DNA from: Methylococcaceae bacterium | GTDB lineage: Bacteria > Pseudomonadota > Gammaproteobacteria > Methylococcales > Methylococcaceae | Assembly (NCBI GenBank): GCA_012026715.1 | Contig: VEPB01000443.1 | Coordinates: 1-8,554, forward strand | Length of the DNA: 8,554 bases | Direction of reading: 5' to 3' | In this document: piece by piece, positions 5,973 to 8,554 of the stretch | Numbering within the stretch: position 1 is the first letter of the stretch | Layout: every line of letters starts with the position of its first letter | Notes under the pieces: model-generated | Told to the model about the DNA's origin: nothing | What the model saw: only the letters and a program-made list of their open reading frames with translations | Databases searched by the model: none | Made by a program: the position numbers and the translations under genes

Positions 5973-6998
5973 TCCCAGGCTCTTGCGGATGAAGGGTTCG
6001 AATCCCGAGCGGATTGCGGACACCTGGTCGCCGGCACACAACTCATCGCCGGAGCTCGCGTTCCGGCAGCGGGTGTCCAGAAAGATGGTATCGGCGCTCT
6101 TGCCCAGAATCCGGACCACCACCAGCGCGATGTCGCCGTCATTGACTGGCGCCAGGGTCCGGATCAGCCGGGAACTGTCGGTAAAAATGGGCTTGTTGGA
6201 GTTCTGCAGCACATAGGTGCGCGCCACGTTCCAGATGTGATCGCACACCTCCGCGCTTTGGCAACTGACGGCGCTGACGATGGCCGGTTCTCGCGGCGGG
6301 CGCGCCGCCTGGGTCCAGTCAAACAGAAACTGCAGGGGACTTTCCTGAGGTGACGTCAGCTGGTTTAAACGCTCGATATCGCGCTTGTAGGTTTCCCTGA
6401 GATTGACCTTGTCCAGCTCGATATTGCGGAGCTTCTCCTTATAGGCCGCGATTTGCCGGTTAGTGGCATCGATGTTGTCGCGCAAGCCCTTGGGGACCGA
6501 TTGGCCCCGTCGTTCCAGGTCCGCCGCCTGCCGATGCTGATGTTCCAGTATCGATTCCTGGCGTTGCTGATTGGTCTGGGTAACCTTGATGAATCCGTCG
6601 AGGGTCTGGAGCTTGGCGTCCATGGTTTTCGCCAGGTCTTCCTGACCGTGATAGGTGCGCCGCAGTGCTTCGTCGTGATCGCGTTCCTCCACCAATAGCC
6701 GCAGTTCTTCCCGGCGCAACTCTTTGAGCCGGGTTTCCCGTGCAATTTGCTCGGGAGATTTTGCACCCTCCTCGAAAGTCTTCTGCATGCCCTTGGCATC
6801 CAGTTTGGTACGATCGTGTTGTGCCTCATCCGCCGTGACCTTGTCGGAATAGTGGATGTGGCCCTCGGCATCCTTCCATTGGTAAATGTCGGCGCTTGCA
6901 GCGAGGCTGAATCCGGCGATCAGCAAGGCTAGGGAAGCGAGCGTGAATGCCCGGCCGAACCAGCGCGCCGGGGATCGCCCCAACGGGTTATGGCGCAT
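5961..6998 (-). CDS. Exported DUF4124 coiled-coil protein of unknown function
   Basis: The 345-residue protein has an arginine-rich n-region and hydrophobic stretch (about 14-36) ending AASA, a likely Sec signal peptide cut before D37. Directly after it comes a DUF4124-type segment, DIYQWKDAEGHIHYSD (37-52). A long, highly charged region (about 80-215), rich in Glu, Arg, Gln and Leu, should form a coiled coil. A compact C-terminal domain (about 240-343) carries four cysteines, C246, C252, C311 and C321, which could form two disulfides in the periplasm (inference). I recognise no enzyme motif there. The start ATG 6998 overlaps the pyrE stop as TGATG, and GGAG (complement of 7006-7009) lies seven bases upstream, so it is probably co-translated with pyrE. 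A periplasmic scaffolding or envelope role is possible but not shown by the sequence. Confidence 0.85.
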   Translation of the reverse strand: MRHNPLGRSPARWFGRAFTLASLALLIAGFSLAASADIYQWKDAEGHIHYSDKVTADEAQHDRTKLDAKGMQKTFEEGAKSPEQIARETRLKELRREELRLLVEERDHDEALRRTYHGQEDLAKTMDAKLQTLDGFIKVTQTNQQRQESILEHQHRQAADLERRGQSVPKGLRDNIDATNRQIAAYKEKLRNIELDKVNLRETYKRDIERLNQLTSPQESPLQFLFDWTQAARPPREPAIVSAVSCQSAEVCDHIWNVARTYVLQNSNKPIFTDSSRLIRTLAPVNDGDIALVVVRILGKSADTIFLDTRCRNASSGDELCAGDQVSAIRSGFEPFIRKSLGLAP

Positions 6999-7639
6999 CA
7001 GTTCACTCCGTAGCGGCTCTGGTATTCGGTGATGGCGTCGAGTTCGGCAGTTGCGCCGGTCGCACCCAGGAATTCGATGATGTGATCCAGTGTGACGACC
7101 GAGTACACCGGAACGCCGAATTGCGCGGTCACTTCCTCAACTGCGGAACGTTCGCCGTTGCCGCGTTCGCGGCGATCCAGCAGGATCAGTACGCCGCACG
7201 GTTCTGCACCGGCCTCGCGGATGATTTCGACGGACTCCCGCACCGAGGTGCCGGCCGTGATCACGTCGTCCACGATCAGCACCTTGCCCTTCAGCGGGCT
7301 ACCCACAATGCTGCCGGTCTCGCCATGAGTCTTGGCCTCCTTGCGGTTGAACGCAAAGGGTGCAGGGCTGCCGGTTCGCTCCGACAGGACCATCGCCGCG
7401 CTGCAGGCCAGCGGTATTCCTTTGTAGGCCGGGCCATAAAGTACGTCCGCCCGAACTCCCATTTCGAGATAGGTGCTGGCATAGTAGTTGCCGAGGCGGG
7501 CCAGATGTCCACCGGTATTGAACAGCCCTGCATTGAAAAAATAGGGGCTTGTCCGACCGGATTTGAGGGTAAATCTGCCAAAGCGCAGTACCTGGCAGCT
7601 CATGGAAAACTCGATGAACTCTCGCTGATAATCGAACAC
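6998..7639 (-). CDS. pyrE: Orotate phosphoribosyltransferase
   Basis: PyrE converts orotate and PRPP to orotidine 5'-monophosphate, the fifth step of de novo pyrimidine synthesis. From GTG 7639 the protein is 213 residues, the same length as E. coli PyrE, and colinear with it from YQREFIEF onward. Visible motifs are FTLKSGRTSPYFFNAG (23-38, with K26), GPAYKGIP (69-76), FNRKEAKTHGE (97-107, with R99, K100, K103 and H105) and the PRPP-binding signature VLIVDDVITAGTS (120-132). A TTG at 7693 and a GTG at 7666 would add 18 or 9 residues without family counterpart. GTG 7639 has AGGA (complement of 7649-7652) nine bases upstream, so it is preferred. It is followed without gap by the DUF4124 gene. 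In Pseudomonas pyrE also lies near argB and algC. Confidence 0.97.
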   Translation of the reverse strand: MFDYQREFIEFSMSCQVLRFGRFTLKSGRTSPYFFNAGLFNTGGHLARLGNYYASTYLEMGVRADVLYGPAYKGIPLACSAAMVLSERTGSPAPFAFNRKEAKTHGETGSIVGSPLKGKVLIVDDVITAGTSVRESVEIIREAGAEPCGVLILLDRRERGNGERSAVEEVTAQFGVPVYSVVTLDHIIEFLGATGATAELDAITEYQSRYGVN

Positions 7640-7652
7640 GCAGAATAATCCT
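7637..7652 (-). promoter_or_regulatory. pyrE ribosome binding site and GTG start
   Basis: On the reverse strand AGGA (complement of 7649-7652) is followed nine bases later by GTG (7639-7637). This pair gives a PyrE of the exact E. coli length and is the basis for rejecting the longer open frame that begins at TTG 7693. Confidence 0.65.
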
Positions 7653-7914
7653 GTTGGCTCTAGCACGAAGGGCCGTGGAAAACTCGAGGCCAACGGGGCG
7701 GACCTCAGAGCGTCTCCACCCGCTAATGGTGCGGCCGCAAACCGCCTTGAATCTTATCACAGAGTCACCATTCCCGTGGTTTGCGCCAGATCAAGCAGTG
7801 CTTTTTCCAGTGCGGCAGCGCGTTGCACCGGGAGGAGGCTACGACGGGAAGGTGCGGCGCTCTGGAGCGTTTCTGAACGGTCTGATTGCCGCTCGAAGCT
7901 TCGATTCCCTCAGC
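7640..7914 (-). other. Spacer between coaE and pyrE, pyrE leader
   Basis: This 275-base gap contains no gene I can support. On the reverse strand a TGTGATAAG element (complement of 7753-7761) resembles a weak extended -10 and would give a pyrE leader of roughly 105 bases; no good -35 is seen. A 12-base perfect palindrome, TCGAAGCTTCGA (7893-7904), lies just past the coaE stop, with no T run after it. No clear rho-independent terminator or pyrimidine-type attenuator (GC hairpin plus T run before pyrE) was found. A reverse-strand frame is open for about 46 codons ending near 7758, but lacks an ATG and a ribosome binding site. Confidence 0.4.
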
Positions 7915-8554
7915 CTACCGTCTCATGCTGGCGATCACTGCGAATGCCTGGTTTCGCGCCGTGGCGATGCTGCGGTAGAAGCGGTCCAGGCTCGCGATGC
8001 GATCGCGAAGGGGGGCAAGGTCGCAGCTGTTGACGATGAGGTCGGCGGCTGACGCCATCCGTTCGGCACGGCTCGCCTGAGTGGCCAAAATCTTGGCAAC
8101 GGCGGAATCGTCCAGGCCAGTGCGAGTTTTGATTCGGGCGATCCGCAACCGCTCGGGACTGTCGACTACCAAGACTCGATCGACGAAGCCCTGTTGCCGG
8201 GTTTCGACCAGCAAGGGAATTTCCAGGATGCAATAGGGGCCAGCGAAGGTTTCCATGCGGGCGGCCATGGTCGCATAGACCCGCGGGTGTAGCAGCTGCT
8301 CCAGTCGTTCCCGCGCCTCCGGCGATTCGAAGACCCTGCGGGCGAGGCGAGGGCGGTCCAGACTGCCGTCTTCCAGGATCAGTTGCGGGCCAAATAGCGC
8401 AGCGATTTCAACCAGGGTCGGTTGTCCGGGGGCGACCAATTCGCGGGCGATCAGATCCGCGTCGAGGGTCTCGACGCCCAGGCACAGGAAGCCATCCGCA
8501 CCCGAACTATTGCCGGATCCGATGCCTCCGGTCAGCCCGATCTTGAGCAGTGCA
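7915..8554 (-). CDS. coaE: Dephospho-CoA kinase, N-terminus cut by the window edge
   Basis: CoaE phosphorylates the 3'-hydroxyl of the ribose of dephospho-CoA, the last step of CoA synthesis. The frame enters from the right edge with LLKIGLTGGIGSG and runs 212 residues to TAG at 7917-7915; E. coli CoaE has 206, so only the start codon and perhaps a few residues are missing. Family features are LDADLIARELV with the conserved aspartate, LLHP, the substrate-lid IPLLVE, RVLVVD, and the ILATQASRAERMASAADLIVN segment of the C-terminal part. Odd point: the P-loop reads GGIGSGNSSGAD instead of the usual GGIGSGKS(S/T)VAD, so the nucleotide-binding lysine is asparagine (codon at 8509-8511) and the following Val is Gly. 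The rest is intact, with no stop or frameshift. It may be a sequencing error near an end, an inactive copy or a real variant. Family identity is firm, activity is uncertain. Confidence 0.9.
   Translation of the reverse strand, partial: ALLKIGLTGGIGSGNSSGADGFLCLGVETLDADLIARELVAPGQPTLVEIAALFGPQLILEDGSLDRPRLARRVFESPEARERLEQLLHPRVYATMAARMETFAGPYCILEIPLLVETRQQGFVDRVLVVDSPERLRIARIKTRTGLDDSAVAKILATQASRAERMASAADLIVNSCDLAPLRDRIASLDRFYRSIATARNQAFAVIASMRR

Noticed and set aside
5992..6008. GGGTTCGAATCCC on the forward strand, resembling a tRNA T-arm or an attachment-site core
   Set aside because: Only three stem pairs form, no acceptor, D or anticodon arms lie at the right distances, and the bases code for the conserved end of the DUF4124 protein (SGFEPF).
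7758..7910. Possible small gene on the reverse strand between coaE and pyrE
   Set aside because: The frame is open for about 46 codons, but it has no ATG start or ribosome binding site, and its length is within chance for this base composition.

Overview
The window is a compact, GC-rich stretch of housekeeping genes with short or no gaps. It looks like a gammaproteobacterial chromosome. The order radC (reverse) / coaBC-dut-algC-argB (forward) / pyrE (reverse) resembles the arrangement known from Pseudomonas and relatives, and radC divergent from coaBC-dut is also the E. coli arrangement. A membrane-anchored, algC-type phosphomannomutase/phosphoglucomutase and an ArgB with the N-terminal helix of arginine-sensitive enzymes fit the same group. 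Genus and species cannot be decided from the sequence. No mobile element, CRISPR array, tRNA or rRNA was seen.

Layout. 10-687 (-): radC, a complete RadC/JAB-family protein. 688-797: divergent intergenic region with a candidate extended -10 promoter for the forward operon. 798-2021 (+): coaBC, steps 2 and 3 of coenzyme A synthesis from pantothenate, with a probable TTG start. 1990-2445 (+): dut, dUTPase, overlapping coaBC by 32 bases. 2460-4871 (+): an algC-like PMM/PGM of 803 residues, whose first ~340 residues are a membrane-anchored extracytoplasmic module with a cytoplasmic linker. 4872-5063: spacer without a recognisable gene. 5064-5972 (+): argB, N-acetylglutamate kinase. 5961-6998 (-): an uncharacterised exported DUF4124 coiled-coil protein, overlapping argB tail to tail by 12 bases. 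6998-7639 (-): pyrE, orotate phosphoribosyltransferase, overlapping the DUF4124 gene by one base (TGATG). 7640-7914: leader and spacer upstream of pyrE. 7915-8554 (-): coaE, dephospho-CoA kinase, cut at its N-terminus by the window edge.

How the genes work together. The forward block joins cofactor synthesis (CoaBC), nucleotide sanitation (Dut), sugar-phosphate interconversion for envelope polysaccharide (PMM/PGM) and arginine synthesis (ArgB). The reverse block joins CoA completion (CoaE), pyrimidine synthesis (PyrE) and an exported protein of unknown role. CoaBC and CoaE together supply three of the five steps from pantothenate to CoA.

I do not see a clearly new multi-gene system. The points most worth a second look are the membrane-sensor fusion on the PMM/PGM, the CoaE P-loop in which the invariant lysine reads as asparagine, the uncharacterised four-cysteine C-terminal domain of the pyrE-linked DUF4124 protein, and a C8 tract in the PMM/PGM sensor part.
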